64,000 nucleotides of DNA from Brenneria rubrifaciens (GTDB taxonomy: Bacteria > Pseudomonadota > Gammaproteobacteria > Enterobacterales > Enterobacteriaceae). This document shows positions 52,945 to 61,715 of the stretch, piece after piece. Position 1 is the first letter of the stretch, and each line of letters starts with the position of its first letter. A program made the position numbers and the translations under genes. The notes under the pieces were generated by a model that was not told the DNA's origin, searched no databases, and saw only the letters and a program-made list of their open reading frames with translations. The stretch covers positions 2,232,001 to 2,296,000 of the forward strand of contig NZ_CP034035.1 in assembly GCF_005484945.1 (NCBI RefSeq), read 5' to 3'.

Positions 52945-53390
52945 TGCCGTTTTTCCTCAGAGTAAGCTTTACCTAAAGTTCACAAAATAATAACACATTT
53001 GTTATAGTAACGTGACCACAGCGTCTTTTTCCACTTTTTTTATGTACAAAAAATCAACATGAGTGATTTTAATAGACATTGATAAGAAGGTTTGAACGAT
53101 TGTAAGCGCTATTAATGTCAGAACGATCATGAACTGTTCTTCTTTTTCCGGCTGTATGTAACTTTTACTCGCTAACATCTCAACCTTTTAGGCTTATTTA
53201 TTCACCTTCAATTCATATATTTTACATATCATAAACAAACAGGCGCAAGCAGTGATCTGCCTCCGCTAAAGAGCGACGTGTGTGAGATGTCTGTTGCAAA
53301 AGAAATCGCGTCGGGGCTGGGCTGCGGCGACAGGCTTGCGCCTGCCGCCATTTCATCAGGGTATCAGGAATGGGAAATAAATAATTATCG
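52945..53390. other. Intergenic region between yejG and rsuA
   Basis: 446 bases, AT-rich in its first half, with no supported gene. The short frames present have no recognisable motifs and poor starts. It should contain the yejG promoter. Confidence 0.45.
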
Positions 53391-54083
53391 TCAGATACTT
53401 TCAACCTCATGGCTGCTCAGCGCCCGGTATTCACCTGGCTGTAATGTACTGTCAAGGCTGATGCTGCCAATTCGCTCGCGATGTAACTGCACGACACGGT
53501 TACCGACGGCTGCAAACATTCTTTTAACCTGATGGTAGCGTCCTTCGCTGATAGTCAAGCGAACCTGATAGTCGGTGATTTTCTCCAGCGCCGCGGGTCT
53601 GGTCAGGTTTTTCTCGCCGTGAAGTTGCACACCCGCCATAAACTGGCTGGCCGTATCTGGACTTAACGGCAGTTCCAGCGTCACCAGATAGGTTTTCTCA
53701 CAGTGATGCTTGGGTGATGTGATGCGGTGCGACCACTTTCCGTCATCGGTCAGCAGCACCAGACCGGTGGTATCGATATCCAAACGTCCTGCCGCATGCA
53801 ACTTATATGCGACGGGCACATCCATGAAATACAAAATGGTTGGATGATCGGGATCGTCAGTCGAACACACATAGCCCTGCGGCTTATTCAGCATAAAATA
53901 ACGAGGACCATGCTGCTGTTCCAGCGGATGGCCATCAAATACCACCTCATGTTCCGGCAACACCTTGAAGGCCCCGCTCTTTACGATTTCGCCATCCACG
54001 GTGACGCGTTGGGCGCGCAGTTCACGCGCGACCAATGAACGGCTGATAGCCAACTGCTGAGATAAAAATTTGTCCAATCGCAT
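53391..54083 (-). CDS. rsuA: 16S rRNA pseudouridine(516) synthase RsuA
   Basis: A 230-residue enzyme (E. coli 231). An N-terminal S4 RNA-binding domain ([31 protein letters not shown]) precedes the RsuA/TruB catalytic domain with D102 in [17 protein letters not shown]. The start at 54083 matches the E. coli N-terminus; the frame running to 54347 is an extension that would overlap the divergent yecH gene. Confidence 0.95.
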   Translation of the reverse strand: MRLDKFLSQQLAISRSLVARELRAQRVTVDGEIVKSGAFKVLPEHEVVFDGHPLEQQHGPRYFMLNKPQGYVCSTDDPDHPTILYFMDVPVAYKLHAAGRLDIDTTGLVLLTDDGKWSHRITSPKHHCEKTYLVTLELPLSPDTASQFMAGVQLHGEKNLTRPAALEKITDYQVRLTISEGRYHQVKRMFAAVGNRVVQLHRERIGSISLDSTLQPGEYRALSSHEVESI

Positions 54084-54345
54084 GAAAAACCAACTGCCTG
54101 TTTTAAGCCATGACGCTGATGCAGGTGAGTTCAGACACCGCCTGCGGCATGAAAATGAAGATAAGGCAACAGCATAGGTTGCCGGAATATCACAGTATAC
54201 CGAGGCCTTGCCCGACATCCTAGAATTCAACGGCGCTATTCTGTTTTGCTGACGCCGTGACCGAAGAATATGCCATCCCCTCACTCGCTCCGGCCTTGAG
54301 CAACAGGCATAATAGGGACAATTGTTCATTGTTGAGAGGTATCCC

Positions 54346-54585
54346 ATGTCATCAATTCACGTCCATGAAGTTTTGCAAATGATGCTCGCCAGCGGCGAAT
54401 CTTTCGCTACCGAACAGTTGATTGCCCGCATTGAAAACCGCTTCGGCAGCGATGTCCGTTTCCATACCTGTTCAGCCGGGAACATGACCGCCGCGATGCT
54501 GGTACAATATCTGGCCGTCCATGGAAAGTTCATTCCGCTCGAAAGCGGTTTTACGACCGGCGCCCGTAAAATCTGTCAGCACTAG
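54346..54585 (+). CDS. yecH: YecH family metal-binding protein
   Basis: A 79-residue protein of the YecH/DUF2492 family, the same length as E. coli YecH. It has the His-containing start [11 protein letters not shown], the central [11 protein letters not shown] and C-terminal [11 protein letters not shown]; the His and Cys residues are thought to bind metal. The start at 54346 has GAGAGGTA upstream. It ends 3 nt before radD, so the two are probably translated from one mRNA. In E. coli yecH lies elsewhere. Confidence 0.88.
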   Translation: MSSIHVHEVLQMMLASGESFATEQLIARIENRFGSDVRFHTCSAGNMTAAMLVQYLAVHGKFIPLESGFTTGARKICQH

Positions 54586-54588
54586 GTT

Positions 54589-56349
54589 ATGCCTTTCACA
54601 CTGCGACCATACCAACGAGAGGCCGTCGCCGCGACGCTGACATATTTTCGTCATCATAGCCAACCGGCGGTGATTGTGCTGCCCACGGGCGCCGGAAAAA
54701 GTCTCGTCATAGCCGAACTAGCCAGACTCGCGCGCGGCCGGGTGCTGGTTTTAGCCCATGTGAAAGAGCTGGTTGCGCAAAACCATGCCAAATATTGCGC
54801 CTGGGGGCTGGAAGCGGATATTTTCGCCGCTGGGCTGCAACAGCGGCAGAGTCAGGGGAAGGTGGTCTTTGGCAGCGTTCAGTCCGTCGCCCGTAATCTG
54901 GACCGATTCGGGCAATCCTTCTCGTTGCTGATTATTGATGAGTGCCACCGCGTCAGCGATGACGATGACAGCCAATACCAGCAGATCATCCAGCATCTGC
55001 GACAAACCAATCCGCAACTGCGGCTGCTGGGCCTGACCGCTACACCCTATAGACTGGGAAAAGGCTGGATTTATCAATATCATTACCACGGAATGGTGCG
55101 TGGTGATGAACACAGCCTGTTTCGGGATTGCATCTATGAGCTACCGCTACGCTACATGATCAAGCACGGTTTTTTGACACCGCCGACGCGGTTGGATATG
55201 CCTGTAGTACAATACGATTTCAGTAAACTCATCGCCCGAAACAACGGTTTATTCGGCGAAGCCGATCTAAATCGCGAGCTAAAACGCCAGCAGCGCATTA
55301 CGCCGCACATCATTAAGCAGATTATCGATTATGCCCAGACGCGAGCCGGGGTCATGATTTTTGCCGCCACAGTCGAGCATGCCCGCGAAATTCACGCGCT
55401 TTTGCCAGCAGGCCACGCCGCGCTGGTCAGTGCTGAAACGCCCCCTGCGCAGCGTGACGCGTATATCGAAGCCTTTAAACAACGACAACTGCGCTATCTG
55501 GTGAATGTGGCGGTTCTAACCACGGGGTTTGATGCGCCCCATGTTGACCTGATCGCCATCCTGCGCCCAACGGAATCCGTCAGCCTCTATCAGCAGATTG
55601 TCGGCCGGGGTTTACGCCTCTTCCCAGGGAAAACAGACTGTCTGATACTGGATTATGCTGGCAATGCGCACGACCTTTACACGCCAGAAATCGGAAGCGG
55701 CAAGCCTCATACCGACAGTCATCCCGTTCAGGTCTTTTGTCCACAGTGCGGTTTTGCCAATTCATTCTGGGGAATAACCACGCCGGATGGCAGCGTGATC
55801 GAACACTACGGCCGCCGCTGTCAGGGATGGGAGACTGGAGAGAAGGGACAGCGCGTGCAGTGCGGCTACCGCTTCCGCTTTAAGGTGTGCCCTCATTGCG
55901 GCGCGGAGAACGATATCGCCGCCCGACGCTGCCATCAGTGCGAAGCGGTGCTGGTCGACCCGGACGATATGTTGAAAGCCGCGTTAAAGCTAAAAGATGC
56001 GCTGATAATACGTTGTAGCGGAATGGAGCTTACCCCCGGTCAGGACGCCAAAGGTGAGTGGTTGAAGATTACCTATCATGATGAGGACGGCGCCCAGGTC
56101 AGCGAACGTTTTCGCCTGCATACGCCAGCACAGCGTCATGTTTTCCGGCTCGGTTTTTTACGCTTTCATCAGCGTGCGCCCGGCGTCCCTTTCGTTTGGC
56201 AAACCGTGAACGACATTGTGGCCCAGCAAAGCCTGTTGCGCCCGCCCGATTTTGTGGTGGCGCGCAAGCAGGGAAAATTCTGGCAACTGCGGGAAAAAAT
56301 GTTCGACTATGAGGGGCGTTTTCGCCGCGCCAACGAACTGCGGGGTTAA
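54589..56349 (+). CDS. radD: DNA repair helicase RadD (YejH)
   Basis: A 586-residue SF2 ATPase (E. coli RadD 586). Motif I PTGAGKS is at 32-38, motif II DECH at 117-120, motif [14 protein letters not shown] and motif [10 protein letters not shown] follow. A C-terminal zinc-finger block ([28 protein letters not shown]) is present. RadD stimulates RecA strand exchange with SSB and supports double-strand break repair. Confidence 0.95.
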   Translation: MPFTLRPYQREAVAATLTYFRHHSQPAVIVLPTGAGKSLVIAELARLARGRVLVLAHVKELVAQNHAKYCAWGLEADIFAAGLQQRQSQGKVVFGSVQSVARNLDRFGQSFSLLIIDECHRVSDDDDSQYQQIIQHLRQTNPQLRLLGLTATPYRLGKGWIYQYHYHGMVRGDEHSLFRDCIYELPLRYMIKHGFLTPPTRLDMPVVQYDFSKLIARNNGLFGEADLNRELKRQQRITPHIIKQIIDYAQTRAGVMIFAATVEHAREIHALLPAGHAALVSAETPPAQRDAYIEAFKQRQLRYLVNVAVLTTGFDAPHVDLIAILRPTESVSLYQQIVGRGLRLFPGKTDCLILDYAGNAHDLYTPEIGSGKPHTDSHPVQVFCPQCGFANSFWGITTPDGSVIEHYGRRCQGWETGEKGQRVQCGYRFRFKVCPHCGAENDIAARRCHQCEAVLVDPDDMLKAALKLKDALIIRCSGMELTPGQDAKGEWLKITYHDEDGAQVSERFRLHTPAQRHVFRLGFLRFHQRAPGVPFVWQTVNDIVAQQSLLRPPDFVVARKQGKFWQLREKMFDYEGRFRRANELRG

Positions 56350-56352
56350 TAC

Positions 56353-56401
56353 CCCTTCAACTTTCACGTTACCGCCTTCCCGCAACGTGAAAGTTGAAGG
56401 G
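56353..56401. repeat. 18-bp perfect inverted repeat downstream of radD
   Basis: CCCTTCAACTTTCACGTT (56353-56370) and AACGTGAAAGTTGAAGGG (56384-56401) are exact reverse complements with a 13-nt loop. It starts 4 nt after the radD stop. There is no T-run, so it may be a repeated palindromic element, an mRNA 3' protector or a protein site. No second copy was seen in the window. Confidence 0.85.
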
Positions 56402-56452
56402 TAGATCGCGGTTTTGTTTGCCCGGCAAGCCATATTCCGCTAGAATTCAGCC

Positions 56453-56535
56453 CGCTTTTGTACCGCAAAAGCTGAACAATCCGACTTGCTGCTGGGTCGC
56501 CTGTAGCAGGGTTACTTTCTTGAGTAGAGAAAAAA
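56453..56535 (+). promoter_or_regulatory. Candidate rplY (L25) autoregulatory leader
   Basis: The 5' region of rplY contains a GCTTTTG/CAAAAGC hairpin (56456-56472) and a CTGCT...AGCAG stem with a purine-rich internal loop (56489-56509). Enterobacterial rplY mRNA leaders are reported to mimic the 5S rRNA site of L25 for feedback control; this position and structure fit, but structural equivalence was not tested. Confidence 0.5.
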
Positions 56536-56820
56536 ATGATTACTATCAAAGCAGAAGCACGTAAAGAGCAGGGTAAGGGTGCGAGCCGCCGCCTGCGTAC
56601 CGCTGGCAAATTCCCAGCCATCGTTTATGGTGGTTCAGAAGCGCCGGTTGCCATCGAACTGGATCACGACACCGTTAAAAACCAGGAACTGAAAGACGGT
56701 TTCTACGGCGAAACCATTATCCTGTCTATCGATGGCCAAGAAGTTCAGGTCAAAGTTCAGGCTGTACAGCGTCACGTGTTCAAGCCAAAACTGACTCATA
56801 TCGACTTCATTCGCGTTTAA
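56536..56820 (+). CDS. rplY: 50S ribosomal protein L25
   Basis: A 94-residue protein, the same length as E. coli L25, that binds loop E of 5S r[36 protein letters not shown] and the C-terminal [18 protein letters not shown] are highly conserved. It is the short form without the CTC extension. A strong terminator follows. Confidence 0.98.
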   Translation: MITIKAEARKEQGKGASRRLRTAGKFPAIVYGGSEAPVAIELDHDTVKNQELKDGFYGETIILSIDGQEVQVKVQAVQRHVFKPKLTHIDFIRV

Positions 56821-56849
56821 TCACGCGGAAGTCAATCCGGGACGCCGGG

Positions 56850-56877
56850 AAAAACGCCGCTTTTGCGGCGTTTTTTT
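56850..56877 (+). terminator. Terminator of rplY
   Basis: AAAAACGCCGC (56850-56860) pairs with GCGGCGTTTTT (56865-56875) over a TTTT loop and ends in a T-run. Confidence 0.92.
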
Positions 56878-56945
56878 ATGCGGGACGCCGCTAGCGACGT
56901 TGAACATCTTTTACCGCGTTTTCTATGATGGGCAAACCTGCCCGC

Positions 56946-57956
56946 CTACTGATCACCCCCCGTTAAACGGCGCTGTAACTGATCGCGCAGATTAGGCGGC
57001 GTCCCTTTGATCGTCAGCGTATCGGTTGCCGGGTCCCAAAAGATCCGCTCGCCCAATAATAACGCATCAAAATTCAGGCTGATTCCCCCGCCGCTGCCGG
57101 CAAATTTAGTCAATTGACGCAATGTACTGCGGTCGGCAGGGAAACGGTCTTCCAGCTCATAGCCTTGTTCCGTCGAAAACTGCTGAAAGGATTTGTCGCC
57201 CAACGGCGGCAGTTCCTGCGACAGCGCGGCCAGTTCGATTTCGTCACCCGACTGCAACTGCTCGTTACAGTAGCTATACACCTGTTGACGATAATTCTGA
57301 CGCTCATTCTTATCCAGTTGCGCATCATCGCAATACTCATCAACCGCTTTCAGCAAGCCACGGTTTTGCGCTTTGGTATCCAGCCCTTCCGCCGCGGCCA
57401 GAAAATCCATAAAAAAATCAGAAACCTTTCGCCCCACCCGCCCTTTAAGGAACGTCAGGTAGCGTGTTGACTGGGGATTGGTTTCCCATTCGGTTAAATC
57501 GATGCGCGCCACGATGTCCGCATGACTGATGTCCAGATAATGCGTACTGCTGATATCCAACTGCTCATTAACACGCATGCTGTTGCAGCTATTGAGCACC
57601 GCGACCAGCAGATATTCCACGGCCAGATAACGGTACTGGCAAAACAGCACGACACCGCCTTCAGCAAACGGGTATTTGGCCAGTTCATCACGCAAACGTG
57701 CGGTGGCCGCCCGCGTAAACCCCAGAAAGTCCTCATCCCCTTTACGGCAAGCGCTGAGCGCATCCGCCAGTTCGCTTTGCTCATTAAACAGACCGTAAGC
57801 TTTACTTTTGGCGCTATAGACGCGATGCAATTCAGCCATCATTTCTTCTACTGTCGCATTGGCTGACAGCAGGGAATCACGCAACACCATTTCCAGTGTT
57901 TGTTCATCACGTTTAATCAACTGATGCAGGGCAATCTGGTCGATATCCAGACTCAT
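56946..57956 (-). CDS. yejK: Nucleoid-associated protein YejK (NdpA)
   Basis: A 336-residue protein of the NdpA/YejK family (E. coli 335) that associates with the nucleoid and interacts with topoisomerase IV. Start [22 protein letters not shown] with AAAGGAGAG upstream; the frame to 57977 is a short extension. Conserved segments include [28 protein letters not shown] and the C-terminal [35 protein letters not shown]. Convergent with rplY and divergent from yejL. Confidence 0.95.
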   Translation of the reverse strand: MSLDIDQIALHQLIKRDEQTLEMVLRDSLLSANATVEEMMAELHRVYSAKSKAYGLFNEQSELADALSACRKGDEDFLGFTRAATARLRDELAKYPFAEGGVVLFCQYRYLAVEYLLVAVLNSCNSMRVNEQLDISSTHYLDISHADIVARIDLTEWETNPQSTRYLTFLKGRVGRKVSDFFMDFLAAAEGLDTKAQNRGLLKAVDEYCDDAQLDKNERQNYRQQVYSYCNEQLQSGDEIELAALSQELPPLGDKSFQQFSTEQGYELEDRFPADRSTLRQLTKFAGSGGGISLNFDALLLGERIFWDPATDTLTIKGTPPNLRDQLQRRLTGGDQ

Positions 57957-58141
57957 GATAAACTCTCCTTTTGGCAAGGTGCGTATTCAAACACCGAAGC
58001 GGTAGGGCTGCAACTGAAAAGCCATCCCATACTCTGTAATAAATGCACTGGCAGCCTAAAATGATAAATGATAAAAGAGCGGAAAAGGATGAGTCGATAC
58101 GGTAAGATATGCGACTTTAACAGCTTGAGAAGCGCCATTTT

Positions 58142-58372
58142 ATGCCACAGTCATCCCGTTATAGTGACGAACACGTTGAACAACTGCTTTCTGAGATGGT
58201 CAATGTTCTGGAAAAGCACCATGCTCCAACCGATCTCGCTTTGATGGTGCTGGGCAATATGGTGACTAACCTGATCAATACCAGCGTCGCACCTGCTCAA
58301 CGTCAGGTTCTGGCCCGTTCTTTCGCCGAAGCACTACAGGCTTCGATTAAAAAAGCAGATAAAGCTCACTAA
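58142..58372 (+). CDS. yejL: YejL family protein (UPF0352)
   Basis: A 76-residue helical protein (E. coli YejL 75) with the conserved [42 protein letters not shown]. Function is unknown. It lies 14 nt upstream of yejM and is probably co-transcribed with it. Confidence 0.93.
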   Translation: MPQSSRYSDEHVEQLLSEMVNVLEKHHAPTDLALMVLGNMVTNLINTSVAPAQRQVLARSFAEALQASIKKADKAH

Positions 58373-58386
58373 TTTTTGACCAACTT

Positions 58387-60126
58387 ATGGTAACCAACCG
58401 CCAGCGCTACCGCGAAAAAGTTTCCCAGATGATCAGTTGGGGACACTGGTTCGCCTTGTTTAATATTGTGCTCAGCCTAGGGCTGGGTAGCCGCTATCTG
58501 TTTGTTGTTGACTGGCCTTCCTCTCTGTTTGGCCGCATTTACGCACTGGTAAGCTGGCTGGGGCATTTCAGTTTTATTGGCTTTGCCGCTTACCTACTGA
58601 TCATTTTCCCCTTGACCTTTATCGTTCTGTCACAGCGTCTGATGCGGTTTCTTTCCGCTGCGCTGGCCACCGCCGGCCTGACGTTGCTGCTGGTCGATAT
58701 TGAGGTTTTCACTCGTTTCCATCTCCATCTCAATACGACCGTTTGGCAATTGGTCATCAACCCCGACCAAAGCGAACTGGCGCGTGACTGGCAGTTGATG
58801 TTCATCGGTATTCCGCTGATTTTCATGGTGCAAATGCTGTTTGGCACCTGGTGCTGGCAAAAGCTGCGCAGCCTGAATCGCCGCAGTTTTGGCAAACCTC
58901 TGGCGGGGGTGTTTATTTCAGCGTTCTTTGCCTCACACCTGATGTATATCTGGGCGGATGCCAATTTCTATCGCCCGATTACCATGCAGCGCGCCAACCT
59001 GCCGCTCTCTTATCCCATGACGGCGCGCCGCTTTTTGGAAAAGCATGGCTTGCTGGATGCGCAGGAATATCAGCGCCGACTATCGCAGCAAGGCAATCCT
59101 GAAGCGATGACCGTGGAATATCCGTTGAATGACATTAGGTTCCGTGATGGCGGCAGTGGTTATAACTTACTGATGATTGTCATCAATAATGCACAGATCA
59201 GCGACATGCCCAATCTGTCGCGCTTCGCGGAGCAAAATATCCGTTTCAGCGATCACTATGACTCCGGTACACGGCCAAACGCCGGATTGTTTAACCTTTT
59301 TTATGGTATTTCAACAACCTACATGGATGGGGTGTTAGTTGCCCGCAAACCTTCAGCGCTGATGACCGCGTTGAATCAACAGGGCTACCAGTTTGGTCTG
59401 TTCTCTTCCAATGGCTTCAACAATGTTCTTTACCGCCAAGCGTTGCTGTCCGACTTCTCACTGCCTGCGCCACAGGAACAGAGCGATGAAACAATCATCA
59501 CGCAATGGCGAAACTGGTTAAACCGTGATAACAGTGTCGCGCCCTGGTTCTCCTATGTTGAGTTGAACAGTGCCGGTTCAGCCGATGACGCCAGCAGCCT
59601 GGTTTCAACGCCTGGAAAATCACAGCGCATTCAGAATGTTGACCAGCAAATCGGCAAAATCATCAGCACGCTACAAGAAAAAAATGAACTGGAAAAAACG
59701 GTTGTTGTGATCACCATGCAAAATTATCGTCCAGACGATGACAACAAAATGGTTTTCCGTCGCTCGCAGTGGCAAATACCTCTCATCGTTCATTGGCCGG
59801 ACACTCCCGCCCAGACGATTACTAAAATGACGGATCAGAAAGACGTGATGGCCACGCTGATGCAGCGTTTACTCCACGTTAGAAATTCCACAGATGACTA
59901 CTCTCAGGGCGAGGATCTGTTTGCCGCCCAACGGCGCAATAACTGGCTGGCGAATGGTAACGGCAGCGCGTTGATGATCGTTACCCCGGAACAGATGATC
60001 ATGTTGGAGAATAACGGGAATTACCGGGCTTACGATCGGGATGGAAATAAACTGAACGATGAAAGGCCCCAGCTCGCCCTGCTCTTACAGGTTCTCACTA
60101 ACGAAAGGCGCTTTATTGCCAACTAA
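58387..60126 (+). CDS. yejM: LPS biosynthesis-modulating membrane protein YejM (PbgA/LapC)
   Basis: A 579-residue inner-membrane protein (E. coli 586). Five helices lie in residues 1-190, followed by a basic linker (NFYRPITMQRANLPLSYPMTARRF) that contacts lipid A in E. coli, and a periplasmic sulfatase-like domain (YNLLMIVINNA...SDHYDSGTRPNAGLFNLFYGI) that lacks the usual catalytic cysteine/serine signature. It restrains LapB so that LpxC is stabilised when LPS is needed. Confidence 0.95.
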   Translation: MVTNRQRYREKVSQMISWGHWFALFNIVLSLGLGSRYLFVVDWPSSLFGRIYALVSWLGHFSFIGFAAYLLIIFPLTFIVLSQRLMRFLSAALATAGLTLLLVDIEVFTRFHLHLNTTVWQLVINPDQSELARDWQLMFIGIPLIFMVQMLFGTWCWQKLRSLNRRSFGKPLAGVFISAFFASHLMYIWADANFYRPITMQRANLPLSYPMTARRFLEKHGLLDAQEYQRRLSQQGNPEAMTVEYPLNDIRFRDGGSGYNLLMIVINNAQISDMPNLSRFAEQNIRFSDHYDSGTRPNAGLFNLFYGISTTYMDGVLVARKPSALMTALNQQGYQFGLFSSNGFNNVLYRQALLSDFSLPAPQEQSDETIITQWRNWLNRDNSVAPWFSYVELNSAGSADDASSLVSTPGKSQRIQNVDQQIGKIISTLQEKNELEKTVVVITMQNYRPDDDNKMVFRRSQWQIPLIVHWPDTPAQTITKMTDQKDVMATLMQRLLHVRNSTDDYSQGEDLFAAQRRNNWLANGNGSALMIVTPEQMIMLENNGNYRAYDRDGNKLNDERPQLALLLQVLTNERRFIAN

Positions 60127-60204
60127 CTGCCTAAATCTAAAGCAGTCGTTTCGTCAGACTATTGCAATAAGGTCAGGAAAAGGTAGTATAAGCGCCCATA
60201 GCAT

Positions 60205-60281
60205 CGGCACGTAGCGCAGCCTGGTAGCGCACTGTCATGGGGTGTCAGGGGTCGGAGGTTCAAATCCTCTCGTGCCGACCA
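60205..60281 (+). tRNA. proL: tRNA-Pro (anticodon GGG)
   Basis: A 77-nt tRNA with an encoded CCA end. The acceptor arms CGGCACG and CGTGCCG pair, the T arm is GGAGG-TTCAAAT-CCTCT, and the anticodon loop ATGGGGT gives GGG, reading CCC/CCU proline codons. It is nearly identical to E. coli proL and also lies after yejM. tRNA 3' ends are common integration sites. Confidence 0.97.
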
Positions 60282-60326
60282 AATATATATTCGGTTAGTA
60301 TCGTTTACTACCGGAAACCCCGCAAG

Positions 60327-60360
60327 AACCCGCATTCTCACTGAGTTTGCGGGTTTTTTT
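60327..60360 (+). terminator. Terminator after tRNA-Pro
   Basis: AACCCGCA (60327-60334) pairs with TGCGGGTT (60348-60355), followed by a T-run to 60360. Confidence 0.85.
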
Positions 60361-60406
60361 GTTGTTTGTTATCTATCGGTTTACTACGTTTTCAGCCGAA
60401 AAGTTT

Positions 60407-60456
60407 AGGCATACGATTGGGCATACGGTGCCTGTATGCCTCAACCACGTATGCCT
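60407..60456. repeat. Cluster of four AGGCATACG-type 9-mers, possible integrase arm sites
   Basis: AGGCATACG (60407-60415) and GGGCATACG (60419-60427) are direct copies; TGTATGCCT (60433-60441) and CGTATGCCT (60448-60456) are inverted copies. The four lie within 50 bp and begin about 125 bp from the tRNA 3' end, the arrangement expected of arm-type integrase or excisionase sites of a tRNA-integrated element. No integrase remains. Confidence 0.55.
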
Positions 60457-60548
60457 GGCGATAAATCCTGGCACGACAGACATTCTTCTGGGTGTATCAA
60501 TCACTGGGGGATAAGTCAGCTTGCCTCACTCCCCTCAGATAACCACAA

Positions 60549-60563
60549 TGTATACAAAATACA
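60549..60563. promoter_or_regulatory. Candidate operator of the antitoxin gene
   Basis: TGTAT and ATACA arms separated by 5 nt lie 21 nt before the antitoxin start. Ribbon-helix-helix antitoxins usually repress their own operon at such palindromes. Confidence 0.45.
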
Positions 60564-60583
60564 CAATGCAGTGAGGAAGTAGT

Positions 60584-60829
60584 ATGGGTGTCATGTCCGT
60601 TCGATTGAATGATGAAACAACCGCGCAACTTGATGCGCTGGCTAAAGCCACAGGGCGCACCCGCTCTTTTCTGGCCGGTCAAGTCATTGATGACTATCTT
60701 GCGCGAGAAGTCTGGCAAATTGCAGAGATCGAACAAGCGATCGAAGAAGCCGATGCTGGTGATTTTCTCTCATCAGATGAGATGAGCAACCTGTTTGAAA
60801 AGTTAGGTACGGCAAAAGAAGGAAATTAA
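60584..60829 (+). CDS. Ribbon-helix-helix antitoxin (ParD/RelB-like)
   Basis: An 81-residue protein. The N-terminal MSVRLNDETTAQLDALAKATGRTRSFLAGQVIDDYLARE is a classical ribbon-helix-helix DNA-binding domain, and the acidic C-terminal tail (EIEQAIEEADAGDFLSSDEMSNLFEKLG) is the expected toxin-wrapping part. GAGGAAG precedes the ATG. It is complete, whereas its partner toxin, which follows directly, is broken. Confidence 0.87.
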   Translation: MGVMSVRLNDETTAQLDALAKATGRTRSFLAGQVIDDYLAREVWQIAEIEQAIEEADAGDFLSSDEMSNLFEKLGTAKEGN

Positions 60830-61103
60830 ATGGCTGCGCAAAGCAGCGGCCAATTTGGAAGCCAAGCACCTCTATATTGCGCAACACGATCCACAAGCTG
60901 CCCGCCAATTTGTGGATGAAGTTCAGTGAGTAACGGAATTACTCCCGCAACGGCCAGCAATGGGAAGACCTGGCTGTGTGTCAGGACCGCGTGAGCTTGT
61001 GTTGACACACTATCCCTACATCACCCCAAACCCAGTGAAAGATAATCTGCTCCAGATTCTACGCGTCTTTCATATTCACAGGCGTTTACCGTCAAAATGG
61101 TGA
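60825..61103 (+). pseudogene. parE: ParE/RelE-type toxin broken by a nonsense codon
   Basis: In frame 3 relative to the antitoxin the sequence reads IKWLRKAAANLEAKHLYIAQHDPQAARQFVDEVQ, a TGA at 60927-60929, then VTELLPQRPAMGRPGCVSGPRELVLTHYPYITP...LLQILRVFHIHRRLPSKW. Both halves are in one frame and match ParE toxins across their whole length (about 92 codons). The stop falls where homologues usually have arginine, so a single CGA to TGA change explains it. No ATG or GTG start is visible either: the frame could only open at ATT 60825. The toxin is therefore predicted inactive while its antitoxin is intact. Confidence 0.85.
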
Positions 61104-61140
61104 ACAGCGAGCCTTCAAAAAAATAAGCCTAAATGGACAG

Positions 61141-61434
61141 GTGAATATCTTTACTGTCGCACTTTCTGGATTTTACCGAACGTACATCCACCGACCAACA
61201 GCCACGCGCCAAGAAAACGATAAAAAACATAACCATCGATCAAGATCGTCCGGTTGGAGCGGGAAACGTGCCGATGCCGGCGCGCTTGTTGGTAACACCA
61301 ATGCAGTAAAACATGGCGGAAGCAGCCGCCGAGTATTCTTTGCTTTGGCCGGTGATAACGAACAACTCACGCCACTGGTACTACTGCGTGCAAGAAATCT
61401 GCTGCTTCGGGAATTACCACCAGCACCAGCATGA
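61141..61434 (+). CDS. Phage-related small protein with GNTNAVKHG motif (possibly a fragment)
   Basis: A 97-codon frame (GTG/ATG region at 61141). Its middle carries GALVGNTNAVKHGGSSRRV, a motif (G.P.GN.NA.KHG) typical of phage small terminase-like and other prophage proteins. A basic N-terminal stretch precedes it. It lies in the decayed segment after tRNA-Pro, has no clear ribosome site, and the first 30 residues look unlike a natural N-terminus, so it may be a remnant fused to spacer sequence. Confidence 0.4.
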   Translation: MNIFTVALSGFYRTYIHRPTATRQENDKKHNHRSRSSGWSGKRADAGALVGNTNAVKHGGSSRRVFFALAGDNEQLTPLVLLRARNLLLRELPPAPA

Positions 61435-61645
61435 CGTAAGTTGAGTCAGTAATAAGCAAAATTTATTGATAAAAAAATTGCTTAATCGTAGCCACTCGAC
61501 TGCGTCGGTAGTGATGTTCCGCTATTGGACTATGAGGGTAAATAAAAGGCATTATAATCAAATAATTATAATATTCACCCCGATATAGCCACTTGCCATC
61601 ACGAGATTGCCAAACGGAAAATCTCTTCACTGTCAATCAAAAAAA

Positions 61646-61659
61646 CAACATAAATGTTG
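61646..61659. promoter_or_regulatory. Candidate HicB operator
   Basis: CAACAT and ATGTTG arms with a 2-nt spacer lie 57 nt upstream of hicB in AT-rich DNA, a position suited to autoregulation by the antitoxin. Confidence 0.4.
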
Positions 61660-61715
61660 CATTACATAACTTTCATGCTATTCTGTTATCGATTTCAATA
61701 AAACGGAGACGTTAT

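Noticed and set aside
53391..54347. 318-residue version of RsuA
   Set aside because: The extra 88 N-terminal residues have no homology and overlap the promoter and start of divergent yecH; the ATG at 54083 gives the normal length.
60159..60341. 60-codon minus-strand frame
   Set aside because: It is the reverse complement of tRNA-Pro and its terminator.
61590..61653. Possible HicA remnant (CHHEIAKRKI) just before hicB
   Set aside because: Only a few residues resemble the HicA C-terminus and no N-terminal domain or start exists; too weak to call.
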